From NCBI GenBank assembly GCA_965215155.1, contig CBDCCY010000004.1, positions 2,790,001 to 2,854,000 of the forward strand: a stretch of DNA of 64,000 bases, in the 5' to 3' direction. This stretch comes from JAGWAJ01 sp965215155. Its GTDB lineage: Bacteria; Acidobacteriota; Vicinamibacteria; Vicinamibacterales; UBA8438. The translations under genes were made by a program, and so were the position numbers. Positions 1 to 8,325 of the stretch are shown here, piece by piece; position 1 is the stretch's first letter, and every line of letters begins with the position of its first letter. The notes beneath the pieces are model-generated. The model worked only from the letters and a program-made list of their open reading frames with translations, ran no database searches and was not told where the DNA came from.

Positions 1-234
1 CAAGCCGTCGCAGCCGTTGCGCAGGAACCGCCGCCGCCACTTGCCGACCGTGGCCCGCGTCGTGCCCAGAGCCTGCGCCACGACCTGGTCGCTCCGTCCC
101 GCGGCGCTCTGCAGCACGATGCGTGCCCTCAGGGCCAGAGCCTGCGCGGTATTGCGCCGGCGCAGCCAACCCTCCAGTTCCTCGCGCTGTGCGTCCGAGA
201 CCTCCGGGACCTCTCGTGTGTAATGGTTCGGCAC
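1..234 (-). CDS. IS630-family transposase, N-terminal part (cut by window edge)
   Basis: A GTG-started frame runs off the left edge after 78 codons. The visible part reads as the N-terminal helix-turn-helix of IS630-type transposases: an arginine-rich segment, 'ALALRARIVL', then 'VVAQALGTTRATVGKWRRRF', the DNA-recognition helix pattern of this family. The DDE catalytic domain would lie outside the window, so activity cannot be judged. No inverted repeat was identified between this gene and the cyclase. The family call rests only on the HTH region. Confidence 0.75.
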   Translation of the reverse strand, partial: MPNHYTREVPEVSDAQREELEGWLRRRNTAQALALRARIVLQSAAGRSDQVVAQALGTTRATVGKWRRRFLRNGCDGL

Positions 235-305
235 GGCCCTCCTCGCTTCCGGGCCGACCGTACCACGAGCCGATTCTACTGGTCAAGAACTTCAGGCGTT
301 GGACA

Positions 306-1325
306 CTAGAACGTCGCGATCGGGTTCAGCGGCGAACCCATGCCCTTCTCGATCCGCAGCGGCGCGGCCACGAAGAGGAACTCGTAGCGGCCCAATTCGC
401 GCGCCGTCGCGGCCAGGTCGTCGAAGTCGAGGTTGTCGAAGATGCCGACGCCCAGGGCGACGAGCGCCAGCCGGTGGATCGGCAGCCGCACCTGGTCGGA
501 GTACTCGTGCGGGAAGGCGTCGTTCCACATGTCGTGGCCGATGAACGACACGCCCCGCTCCTTCAGGAAGTACGCCACGTCGGAGTGGTAGCCGGCCACC
601 CCCTCCTCGGAGGGATTCCACGGACCGAGCGCGGCGCGCCGCTTCCAGCGCCCGGTGTGCAGCAGGATGACGTCGCCCGGCTCCACGCGCACGCCCTGGA
701 TGCGCTCCAGCTCCTCGAGGTCGGCGGCCCGGATCGCCGTGCCGGGCTCCACCCAGCCCTGGCCTGAGTCCAGGCCGGACAGGAGCGTGGCATCGAAGAG
801 AATGCCGCGCGTGAAGATGCCTTCCCGCAGCTCGTGGATGCTCCCCTGCGGGCAGCCATCCGCCTCCTTCACCTGCTCGGCCGTCACCCCGTTGTAGCCC
901 TTGCCGTCGTACATCACGTGGCAGGCGACGGAATCGAGATGGCTGTGAATGACGCCGTGGTAGGTGCCGGTGTACTGGTAACGGTCGGAAGCGCCGGTCT
1001 CGCTGACGTTGACGACCTGCCGGTCGAGGTACCACTGCCCCTCGGGCTCCGGCGCCTGGATGATGTCGTGGGCCAGCGACACGCTGCGCCCTTCGGTCAC
1101 GAGCGCGGCCGCGGCCGTGCGCTTGGCCGGGGTGATCAGGTTGGCGGCTCCCAGCCCGTCGTCGGCGCCCCAGCGGCCCCAGTTGGAGAGCTCTTCCATC
1201 GCGTGCAGGAACTCCGCCTCGGTCGTCATGGCGGGGCGCGACTGGGAGTCGACGGTGGCGGCAGCGCCGATCAGCACGAACGCAAGCGCCAGAACGCCGC
1301 GGCGTCGCAGAGTGTGTGCGAGCAT
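306..1325 (-). CDS. secreted cyclase-family (kynurenine formamidase-like) metal hydrolase
   Basis: 339 residues with an N-terminal signal peptide (Arg-rich start, then 'GVLALAFVLIGAAATVDS'). The body matches the cyclase superfamily PF04199: an N-terminal 'NWGRWGADDGLGAANLITP' block typical of the longer members, a metal-site-like 'HGVIHSHLDSVACHV' (family norm HxGTHxDxPxH, here diverged) and 'VILLHTGRW' near the C-terminus. Known relatives hydrolyse amide or lactone bonds, such as formylkynurenine; the substrate here cannot be inferred. It is divergent from the SMP-30 lipoprotein gene, with 250 bp between the two starts. Confidence 0.85.
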   Translation of the reverse strand: MLAHTLRRRGVLALAFVLIGAAATVDSQSRPAMTTEAEFLHAMEELSNWGRWGADDGLGAANLITPAKRTAAAALVTEGRSVSLAHDIIQAPEPEGQWYLDRQVVNVSETGASDRYQYTGTYHGVIHSHLDSVACHVMYDGKGYNGVTAEQVKEADGCPQGSIHELREGIFTRGILFDATLLSGLDSGQGWVEPGTAIRAADLEELERIQGVRVEPGDVILLHTGRWKRRAALGPWNPSEEGVAGYHSDVAYFLKERGVSFIGHDMWNDAFPHEYSDQVRLPIHRLALVALGVGIFDNLDFDDLAATARELGRYEFLFVAAPLRIEKGMGSPLNPIATF

Positions 1326-1447
1326 GATGTGCCTCCTTCGCCAGGCCGCGCCGGCTCGGGCAGTTTACCCCGTCAGGCCGCTGATACTGGCGTGGAGCCG
1401 CGAGCGGCGCGGCGTGCGTGGAGCCGGGCCCGTCGGCGGACGAGCAG

Positions 1448-1484
1448 GCGCGCCCTGACGGGCGCATTGGGAGTCCGCGCGGGC
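1448..1484. repeat. partial REP-like repeat copy
   Basis: A 37-bp stretch between two divergent genes resembles the left half of the roughly 80-bp repeats at 36137-36215 and 50472-50550. It has the same small GCGCCC/GGGCGC hairpin followed by 'GGGAGTCCGCGCGGGC'. It is a diverged, partial copy. Confidence 0.55.
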
Positions 1485-1575
1485 GCGAGATGCGGCGCAG
1501 ACGGTCGTGCGACGCATACTTCTGGCGGGACCGGAGGGATCGAGCCGAAACTCGGGAAGCGAAAGGAGCGGCACG

Positions 1576-2607
1576 ATGACGAGACCTGCAACCGCAGTCT
1601 GTTTCGGGGTGCTGGGATGCCTCGCCGTGGCGTGCGGCGCGCCGGAGCCCGAGCCGGCGCCGGAGCCGACGGCCCCGGACACCGGCGCCGGCACCATCCT
1701 GCGCGTCGACCAGCGCTTCGACGCACTCGTGCCGGCGGATGCCCGCATCGAGAAGCTGGCCGACGGATTCGTCTTCACGGAGGGGCCGGTCTGGGATCGC
1801 GCCGGAGGACGCCTGCTCTTCTCCGACGTCCGCGGGAACGGGGTCTACCAGTGGACGGAGGCGGACGGGACGAGCCCCGTCATCGAGCCCGTGTTCGAGG
1901 GCGATCGCACGGGCCTGCGCTCGGTCAGCTCGAACGGTCTGACGCTCGACGCCGAGGGCCGCCTCGTGATGTGCGAGCACGGCAATCGGCTCATCTCGCG
2001 GGTGGAGGCGGACGGGACGCGGACCACGCTGGTCGACCGCTACGAGGGCAATCGGCTGAACAGCCCCAACGACGCGGCCTACGCGTCGGACGGCTGGCTC
2101 TACTTCACCGATCCCGGCTCGGCCCTCGAGGGGCGCGACGCGTCGCCGCTCCGCGAGCTCGACTTCAACGGCATCTACCGGCTGAGTCCGGACGGCGAGC
2201 TGGAGCTGCTGTACCGCGACCAGTCGCGGCCGAACGGCATCGCACTCTCCCCGGACGAGGCGACGCTCTACGTGGCGAATTCCGACCCGGATCAGAAGGT
2301 CTGGATGGCCTACGACCTCGGCGCGGAGGGCGTGACCAACCCGCGGGTGTTCTTCGACGTGAACGACCAGACCGCAGAGGGGGCGGCAGACGGCCTGAAG
2401 GCGGACGACGCCGGCAACCTCTTCGCCACCGGCCCCGGCGGGGTCTGGGTAATCGCGCCCGACGGGACGCACCTGGGGTCGATCATGCCGGACGAGGTGC
2501 CGGCCAACGTTGCGTGGGGCGACGACGGCAGCACCCTCTACATGACCGCGCGCACCGGCTTGTACCGGATCCGGCTGACCACCGGCGGCACCATCCCCGG
2601 GCCGTAG
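1576..2607 (+). CDS. SMP-30/gluconolactonase-family lipoprotein
   Basis: 343 residues starting at an ATG preceded by AAGGAG about 10 bases upstream. A lipoprotein signal peptide is visible ('GVLGCLAVACGAPEPEP', lipobox LAVAC), then a Pro/Glu-rich linker. The rest is a six-bladed SMP-30/gluconolactonase propeller with family motifs 'FTEGPVWDRAGGRLLFSDV', 'NSPNDAAYASDGWLYFTDP' and 'PNGIALSPDEATLYVANS'. Relatives open sugar lactones using a bound divalent metal; the Glu of 'EGPVW' and the Asn/Asp of 'NSPND' and 'PNGIALSPD' are the usual ligands. Its location is predicted to be membrane-anchored, facing the periplasm. Confidence 0.9.
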   Translation: MTRPATAVCFGVLGCLAVACGAPEPEPAPEPTAPDTGAGTILRVDQRFDALVPADARIEKLADGFVFTEGPVWDRAGGRLLFSDVRGNGVYQWTEADGTSPVIEPVFEGDRTGLRSVSSNGLTLDAEGRLVMCEHGNRLISRVEADGTRTTLVDRYEGNRLNSPNDAAYASDGWLYFTDPGSALEGRDASPLRELDFNGIYRLSPDGELELLYRDQSRPNGIALSPDEATLYVANSDPDQKVWMAYDLGAEGVTNPRVFFDVNDQTAEGAADGLKADDAGNLFATGPGGVWVIAPDGTHLGSIMPDEVPANVAWGDDGSTLYMTARTGLYRIRLTTGGTIPGP

Positions 2608-2921
2608 GCCCCGGTCGTCTCGGGACGGTGGCGCGGCCTGCTGATGACCGCCTCCCCGCGGTTCGCGGGCGGTGGGGAGCTGGGGAGTGTGGAAGGCGGG
2701 AACGCCGGAAGACGGCGGTGACTGCCCGCGGCGGGAGCATGGCGAGCCCGCGCGCCGTTCTGGCCGGAGCGGGTCGCGGTTGGGGTGCGCCGGGAATGAA
2801 AGGGGGAGGGGCATCAGCCGGGCATCAGCCCCTCCCGGGAAGGTCTCCGCGTGAGCGACGCAGCACGGCGCCGGCCGTTCTTCGGTCGCGTGCCCGCGTC
2901 GTCCTTCTACTGGTCGTCCTT
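2608..2921. other. intergenic region between convergent genes
   Basis: 314 bp between the SMP-30 gene and the convergent CHEGNY-family gene. I see no supported gene or RNA here; the open frames crossing it are GC-driven. Confidence 0.5.
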
Positions 2922-3944
2922 CTACTGCTGGTTCTCGGTCTGCCGCTCCTGGGCGCGCTCGCCGCCGAGGATGTTGGTCATGCTGTAGTTCCCCTCGTGA
3001 CAGGCGTACTCGAAGAGGAACGGCAGCTCCTCGGCCGGGAACGCCGTGAACGGGAACTCGCCGGAGAACGCCTGGCTGAAGTGGGTCGGGTCGTCGATCG
3101 TGAACTCGTAGTTCAGCGTCGTGTCGTCGACCCGCGTGAACCGCTCGGTCACCGTGATCGTGTCGTCGATGCGGCCGTTGTCCATCCGGAGCAGGATCGG
3201 GTCGCCGCCGACGGCGCCGGCGTTGGCCGTGGTCTTCCGCAGGTTCGTCGTCTCGACGACGAGGGTGTCGCCCTCGAACCGGCCGCGCGCGTCGCCGTGC
3301 CACTGCCGGATGCTCGTCGGCAGGTGGTCGCGGCCGTCGAGCGGGATGACGCGCGTGTCGTGGATCATCTCGGCGAAGATCACGACGTAGCCGGGCGTCT
3401 GCAGCACGACGAAGTTGTTGTTGTAGGCGCTCGGCAGCATCGGCGGCCCGGCTGACCAGACCAGGCAGCGGTCGTTCAGCTCCAGGTCCTCCCAGGAGTC
3501 GAACGGGCCGTCGACCGGGTACGCCTCGTCGTGCGCCGCCTTGCGGGCTGCGGCGTCGGCGGTCCGGTCCGGCAGCCGGCCGTTCGCCGGCTCCACGATC
3601 AGCGACGTTCGGTTGGTCGGCCGCGTGCCGCCGTCGAGCCAGAAGTTGTTGTAGCCGCCGACGTTGCCGCCCGCGACGGTGCGCCGCGGCGGCGCCTCCA
3701 GCAGCTGCTGGTTGCGGTCGAGCCGGGCCTGCTCCTGGGCCGCGATCTCCTCGTCGCTGAGGAACTCCTGATCTCCGACCGACTCGGGCCGCTGGAGCGG
3801 CGTGATCGTCTTGTTGGTGTACGTCCCCTGCAGATCCGGGTCGCCCCAGGGCGTGCGCGGGGCATCCTGCGCGAGCGCCGCGGCCGGCCCCAACAGGACC
3901 AGCGCGACCAGGCACAGCACGGCGCGCCGATAGGAATGGGTCAT
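2922..3944 (-). CDS. secreted CHEGNY-family protein of unknown function
   Basis: 340 residues from an ATG with GGGGAGG just upstream. Signal peptide 'AVLCLVALVLLGPAAALAQ' is followed by the family opening 'TPWGDPDLQGTYTNKTITPL', a central 'WHGDARGRFEGDTLVVETTN' and the ending 'YACHEGNYSMTNIL'. I recognise this as a recurrent Acidobacteriota/Gammaproteobacteria secreted family without an assigned function. Paralogues are at 16855-17838, as the C-terminal domain of 51648-53405, and more distantly at 50714-51532. The repeated 'GDTLVVET' and 'ETRVIPLDGR' segments suggest a beta-rich fold. Function unknown. Confidence 0.85.
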   Translation of the reverse strand: MTHSYRRAVLCLVALVLLGPAAALAQDAPRTPWGDPDLQGTYTNKTITPLQRPESVGDQEFLSDEEIAAQEQARLDRNQQLLEAPPRRTVAGGNVGGYNNFWLDGGTRPTNRTSLIVEPANGRLPDRTADAAARKAAHDEAYPVDGPFDSWEDLELNDRCLVWSAGPPMLPSAYNNNFVVLQTPGYVVIFAEMIHDTRVIPLDGRDHLPTSIRQWHGDARGRFEGDTLVVETTNLRKTTANAGAVGGDPILLRMDNGRIDDTITVTERFTRVDDTTLNYEFTIDDPTHFSQAFSGEFPFTAFPAEELPFLFEYACHEGNYSMTNILGGERAQERQTENQQ

Positions 3945-4279
3945 CTCGTACCTCCCCGTTGTGCGCGTATCGGTTGTGAACGGCCCCGGCGGCTCCGGAC
4001 CCCGCAAGCTCGGGGTCGAGCCGCGCGCCGGGAACCTCGGCTTCGAGACGGTCGAACAGAGCAAGCGACGAGGGCGATTATACCCCGCGCCCACTGGTTC
4101 CACTCGCAGTTCGGCCCCCTCCGCCCGGCCGCGCGCGGCCGGCGCTTTCCGAGGCCGGCTCGCAGCCACCCGGCCGCGGCGCAGCCGGGCCCGGCCGCCG
4201 GATCTGATCGTCGCCGGGGCCTCGTCCACCCCGTCTATACTCGCGGCGTCCTCGCGCGCAGACTCCCAGGGACACGGCG
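3945..4279. other. divergent intergenic region
   Basis: 335 bp separating the starts of the CHEGNY gene (minus) and the ampG-like gene (plus). It must hold both promoters, but no convincing -35/-10 pair or operator was identified by eye. Confidence 0.45.
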
Positions 4280-5563
4280 ATGGCATTCACGGTCGCGGCG
4301 GCGGCAGTTCGCCCGGGCTGGCAGGTGCTCGCCAGCGGGCGCCTGTGGATTGCCGGCCTGATGGGGTTCGCGGGCGGGCTGCCGCTGCTGCTCACGCTGA
4401 CGCTGCTCCAGGCGTGGCTGACGTCGGCGCAGGTGAGTCTGACCACCATCGGGTTCCTCGGGCTCGTCGCGCTCCCCTACAACCTGAAGTTCTTCTGGGC
4501 GCCGCTGCTGGACCGCTTCGCGCCCCTCGGCCTCGGGCGCCGGCGCGGGTGGCTCGTGATCGCGCAACTGAGCCTCGCCGCGAGCATAGCGGCGCTCGGG
4601 CTGCAGGACCCCGCCCAGCGCCTCTGGGCGGTCGGCCTCGCCGCCCTGGTGGTGGCGTTCTTCTCGGCCACGCAGGACGTGGTGATCGACGCCTACCGGC
4701 GGGAGAGCCTCGCCGATTCCGAGCAGGGCCTCGGTGCGTCGATGTACACGTACGGCTACCGCCTGGGGATGCTGGTGGTGTCGGCCGGCGGACTCGTCAT
4801 GGCCGACAGGGTCGGTTTCCGGGCCGTCTACTTCGGCATGGCCGCGATCATGTTCGCGATGGTCGCGGTGACCCTCCTGGTGCCGGAGCCCGTCGGGGGC
4901 CCGGAGCGCCCCGAGACGCTGAAGCGGGCGTTCCTCGGCCCGTTCGCGGAGTTCTTCCGCCGCCGGGAGGCGCTGCCGAGCGGCGCCCTCGCGGTGCTGG
5001 CGTTCATCCTCCTCTACAAGCTCGGCGACAACCTCGCCGACCACATGACGATCCCGTTCTATCTCGATCTCGGCTTCTCGAACACCGAGATCGGTACCGT
5101 CGTCGAGTTCTTCGGCACGTGGGCGCTCCTGCTCGGCGTCTTTCTGGGCGGCGCCCTGCACCTTCGCGCGGGCCTCTACGGGGCGCTGATCGTGTCCGGG
5201 GTGCTGCAGGGCGTCTCGACGGCCGGGTTCGTGGTGCTCTCGTTCGTCGGCTACGACCTCGGCTGGCTTGCCGCGGTCATCGCGTTCGAGAGCCTCGCGC
5301 AGGGGATGGGTTCGGCGGCCCTCATCGCGTTCCTGGCGTTCCTCACGGACCGGCGCTTCACGGCGACGCAGTTCGCGATGCTCTCGGCCCTGGCCACGGT
5401 GCCGCGCGTCGTCCTGACGGCGCCGACGGGCTGGATGGCGACCGAGATGGGCTGGGCGCCCTTCTTCCTCTTCTCGGCGCTGGTCGCCATCCCGGGCCTG
5501 CTCCTGCTGCTCGCGTTCCGCGGGTGGCTGCAGGGCGCCGCGTCGCAGCCCGCCCCGGCCTGA
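4280..5563 (+). CDS. ampG: AmpG-like MFS permease
   Basis: 427 residues with about 12 hydrophobic segments of the major facilitator superfamily. The segment 'FFSATQDVVIDAYRRE' and the early 'GFAGGLPLLLTLTLLQAWL' are hallmarks of the AmpG subfamily, which imports anhydro-muropeptides from the periplasm for cell-wall recycling. 'DRRFTATQFAMLSALATVPR' in the second half also fits AmpG. No other recycling gene is adjacent. It is convergent with the OLD-type ATPase gene, 62 bp apart. Substrate specificity is inferred from the family. Confidence 0.82.
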   Translation: MAFTVAAAAVRPGWQVLASGRLWIAGLMGFAGGLPLLLTLTLLQAWLTSAQVSLTTIGFLGLVALPYNLKFFWAPLLDRFAPLGLGRRRGWLVIAQLSLAASIAALGLQDPAQRLWAVGLAALVVAFFSATQDVVIDAYRRESLADSEQGLGASMYTYGYRLGMLVVSAGGLVMADRVGFRAVYFGMAAIMFAMVAVTLLVPEPVGGPERPETLKRAFLGPFAEFFRRREALPSGALAVLAFILLYKLGDNLADHMTIPFYLDLGFSNTEIGTVVEFFGTWALLLGVFLGGALHLRAGLYGALIVSGVLQGVSTAGFVVLSFVGYDLGWLAAVIAFESLAQGMGSAALIAFLAFLTDRRFTATQFAMLSALATVPRVVLTAPTGWMATEMGWAPFFLFSALVAIPGLLLLLAFRGWLQGAASQPAPA

Positions 5564-5625
5564 GGGGCGGGGAACGGCTCGTTCCGCGATGTCGATGGCT
5601 TGCCCCGCGGCTTCGAGGGGCACGC

Positions 5626-7438
5626 TCAGGACCGCTCGTCGTCAAGGCCAGCCGAGACCGCCTCCCGGTCGAAAGGTCCTCGCGGGAGCCCATCGGCTGG
5701 CTGATCGGGATTAGGCGGTGCCTTCGCCACCCGCGCGATCGCATCGAGCTTCTGGCCGATCTCGGGGTCGAGCTCACCCGCTGGAACGTGCTCCACGAGT
5801 TCGTGGTAGCTCGACTTCGCCATCAGGTTCGGCAGATTCAGCTTGTCGAAGTACGACGCGAAGAGGGGTTCCAGGAACTCGTCGCTGGCCTTGGTTCGCG
5901 CGTCCCAGGGCGAGGGCTTCCGCAGATTCTGCAGAGCGGATTCGATCTCGTCGATCGCCTCGCGCATCGCCTCGCGTCGCCGTTCGGCCGCCGCCGCGCT
6001 GAACAACTGGCCGGGAGCATGCGGCGGCCCCGACGCCGCCGCGTACGCTTCCAGGGTCGCCCGCGAGCACAGGTAGTTCTCGATCTCCCGGCGCGTCCAC
6101 GTCAGACACTCGATCGGCGTCATGTCGGGGGGAGCCGGATCCAGGCGATCGAAAAGGGCGACCCCGCGCAGTGACGGAAGAGCTTCGCTGAGGCCGTGGT
6201 AGTGATGCTGCGCGGCGCGAGGCTGGTTGCCGACGTACCGCACGAAGGGCCGCTCCAGCGCCCGCTGCGCGGGCTCGTGTGCCAGTCGCCCGGCGAAGGC
6301 CTGCAGGATCGCGAGGTCCGTCGAACCCTCCAGGTAGAGCACCCAGCCGGTCTGCTCGGCCTGATAGTACTGATCGAATCCGATCTCCTTGAGGGCCTTC
6401 AGGACCTGGCTGCGACGGTCGCCGATGCGATGAGGTTGACGACCGACGAATGCCACCACGACGTCCCGGTCCGCCGCCTCCTCCAGGAGCACCTCGGAAT
6501 GACTGGCGGCGATGATCTGGCTGCCGCTGTCGCGCGCTACTTCGGCCAGCAGGCGGTAGACCTGCCGCTGGCGCAGTATCTCCAGGTGGGCGTCCGGTTC
6601 GTCGAGAAGCAGGACGGCGCCCGGATTCGCGTACATGTACGCCAGGAGGAGCAGCGTCTGCTGCAGTCCTCGTCCGGACGAAGAGAGATCGAGCCTCGCG
6701 CCCTGCTCCCGGTACGTCATCGCGATCTCACCACGCTCGGCGACGTAGCGCGGCGCATCGAGCTCCGACCCGAACAGGCGCTGGATGTCTGCTCGTAACG
6801 CCGTCCACCGATCCGGCTCTTCCTCGTGCGTGCGGAAGCACAGGTTGCGCAGTACCTCGGCGGTTCGGCCTTCGCCGATCCGCACGTTGACCGCGCCCTG
6901 ATCCAGCCGGGTCTCCGTTGCTGCCAGCCCCGACATGGGGGGCAGAAAGGCAATTCGCGTGTCCCCGGCCTCCGCGGGAATCGGCATTCGTTCAGGGGTC
7001 CGGCCGTCGGACAGTCGGAGCGGCCGGCAGTAGAAGGACTCCTCGTTCGCGTAGTCGAACTCGAGGCCGCACGTCCAGGTCTGGTCGTTCGACACGCCCT
7101 CGACGATGAGGTCGATGCGGATGTTGCTCGTCGTCTGGCGGCCGTCGACTCGCCGGACGTCCCGCACGTGCAGCCCGCGCCACAGCAGATCGGCGTCGGG
7201 GATCGGGATCGCGACGAGGTCACGGCGGTTTACCGTCACGCCGGGGCGCTTCTCCGGGGTGTTCTTGCCGGACCGCTTCTCGTTCCAGCGCTTGAGGCCG
7301 ATGTCCCCAGAGCGCAAGGGCCTGCATGGCCGAGGTCTTGCCGGAGTTGTTGGGTCCGATGAAGACCACCGGGCTGCCCAACTCGATCTCGACCTCATCG
7401 AAACGCTTGAAGTTGCGGATGGTGAGCCTGGTCAGCAT
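5626..7438 (-). CDS. OLD-type ATPase with TOPRIM-like C-terminus (single-base frameshift)
   Basis: The N-terminal piece reads 'MLTRLTIRNFKRFDEVEIE' with Walker A 'GPNNSGKTSAMQAL', then the frame changes at the C4 run 7305-7308 (G4 on the coding strand). Removing one base restores 'ALALWDIGLKRWNEKR', which fits the family. The remaining ~590 residues carry the ABC-type signature region 'SSSGRGLQQTLLLLAYMY', Walker B 'VLLLDEPDAHLE', an H-loop 'IIAASHSE', and then a TOPRIM-like part ('LYLEGSTDLAILQAF', 'VALFDRLD'). This is the layout of OLD-family nucleases, often linked to phage defence. The frameshift may be real or a sequence error. A GTG at 7468 is an alternative start. Confidence 0.75.
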
Positions 7439-7483
7439 CGGCTTGTCACGGGGCGCAGGAACGTCCACCCGGGTGGATGGCTG

Positions 7484-7918
7484 TCACGCGTCGCGCAAGG
7501 GGTTCTCCCAACGCAGGTGCTCGAAGCGGCCGAAGTCGGCGTCGCAGGAGGCCAGCGTCGCCCCACGGGTCACGGCCAGCGCCGCCAGATGTGAGTCCGT
7601 CGCCAGGTTGCCGGCAACGCCCGTGGCGGAGAGCATGTCTCGGAGCGTTGGCCAGTGGTCGCGTGTCTCCGTTACGAGCGAGACCACGTCCCGGGCCAGC
7701 CAGGCGTCGATCTGCCGGAGAGCCGCCTCGGGGGTGAGTGGGGACGGAAAGACGGCCGGGCTAGTGGAGATGCGCAGGAAGCCCACGACGACGAACCACG
7801 CCAGCCCGATGGCCTCGTCCCCGTTCAGCGCGCGTTCCCACCAGGCCACGATCCGCTCGTGATGCGGCGCGTCCGCATTCACCGCGTACAGCAGCACGTT
7901 CAGGTCGACGACCTTCAT
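7484..7918 (-). CDS. PIN-domain toxin, VapC-like
   Basis: 144 residues: 'MKVVDLNVLLYAVNADAPHH' carries the first PIN acidic residue, followed by 'GLAWFVVVGFLRIST', a variable middle, and 'NLATDSHLAALAVTRGATLASCDADFGRF' with the remaining acidic residues. This matches the TA-system VapC ribonuclease type. Its start overlaps the upstream antitoxin stop by 4 bp (ATGA), typical of coupled vapBC pairs. All catalytic acids appear present, so it is probably functional. Confidence 0.9.
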   Translation of the reverse strand: MKVVDLNVLLYAVNADAPHHERIVAWWERALNGDEAIGLAWFVVVGFLRISTSPAVFPSPLTPEAALRQIDAWLARDVVSLVTETRDHWPTLRDMLSATGVAGNLATDSHLAALAVTRGATLASCDADFGRFEHLRWENPLRDA

Positions 7919-8181
7919 TTGCGGAGGGACAGCTTGCGCGCCACTTCCTCGTCCTCGAGGCGAGCGGCGAGCACGAGCGCCTTGTCGAGGTCGACCCGCG
8001 GCCGTCCCATCGCCACGCTCTGCTGCCGGAACGGGGTCGCGCCCTCGCCGGGTTGCTGCGAGCGAAACAGGCCGGCCCGAAGGGTGCGGTTGAGCATGCG
8101 GGTCAGGGAGACGGACTCGTCGCGGGCGCGCTGCTTGAGCTCGATCATCAGGTCGTCGTCGATTCGCACGGTGCTGCGCAT
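7915..8181 (-). CDS. ribbon-helix-helix antitoxin, VapB-like
   Basis: 88 residues beginning 'MRSTVRIDDDLMIELKQRA', a ribbon-helix-helix strand and helix, then 'SLTRMLNRTLRAGL' as the second helix. The basic C-terminal tail would bind the toxin. It precedes and overlaps the PIN toxin gene by 4 bp, so the two form a type II toxin-antitoxin operon, normally repressed by the antitoxin-toxin complex binding upstream. It is divergent from fbiC, 144 bp between starts. Confidence 0.88.
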   Translation of the reverse strand: MRSTVRIDDDLMIELKQRARDESVSLTRMLNRTLRAGLFRSQQPGEGATPFRQQSVAMGRPRVDLDKALVLAARLEDEEVARKLSLRK

Positions 8182-8325
8182 CGTGGCATTCTGACACCAT
8201 ATCCCATGATGTCAAGACATCGCGACGGCCCGTCAGGACTCCACCGGGCCGCCGGTCGTTCCCAAGTCCGCCCCGGCGTGCTATAAGCGTCTGCGGGCGC
8301 CGAGGCGGGCGCCCCGCGTTACCCG

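Noticed and set aside
834..3455. 873-codon plus-strand frame
   Set aside because: Crosses the SMP-30 gene and two minus-strand genes; composition is that of a GC shadow.
292..3915. 1207-codon open frame on the minus strand
   Set aside because: Arg/Pro/Gly-rich, no motif, and it overlaps real genes in other frames; long shadows are expected at this GC content.
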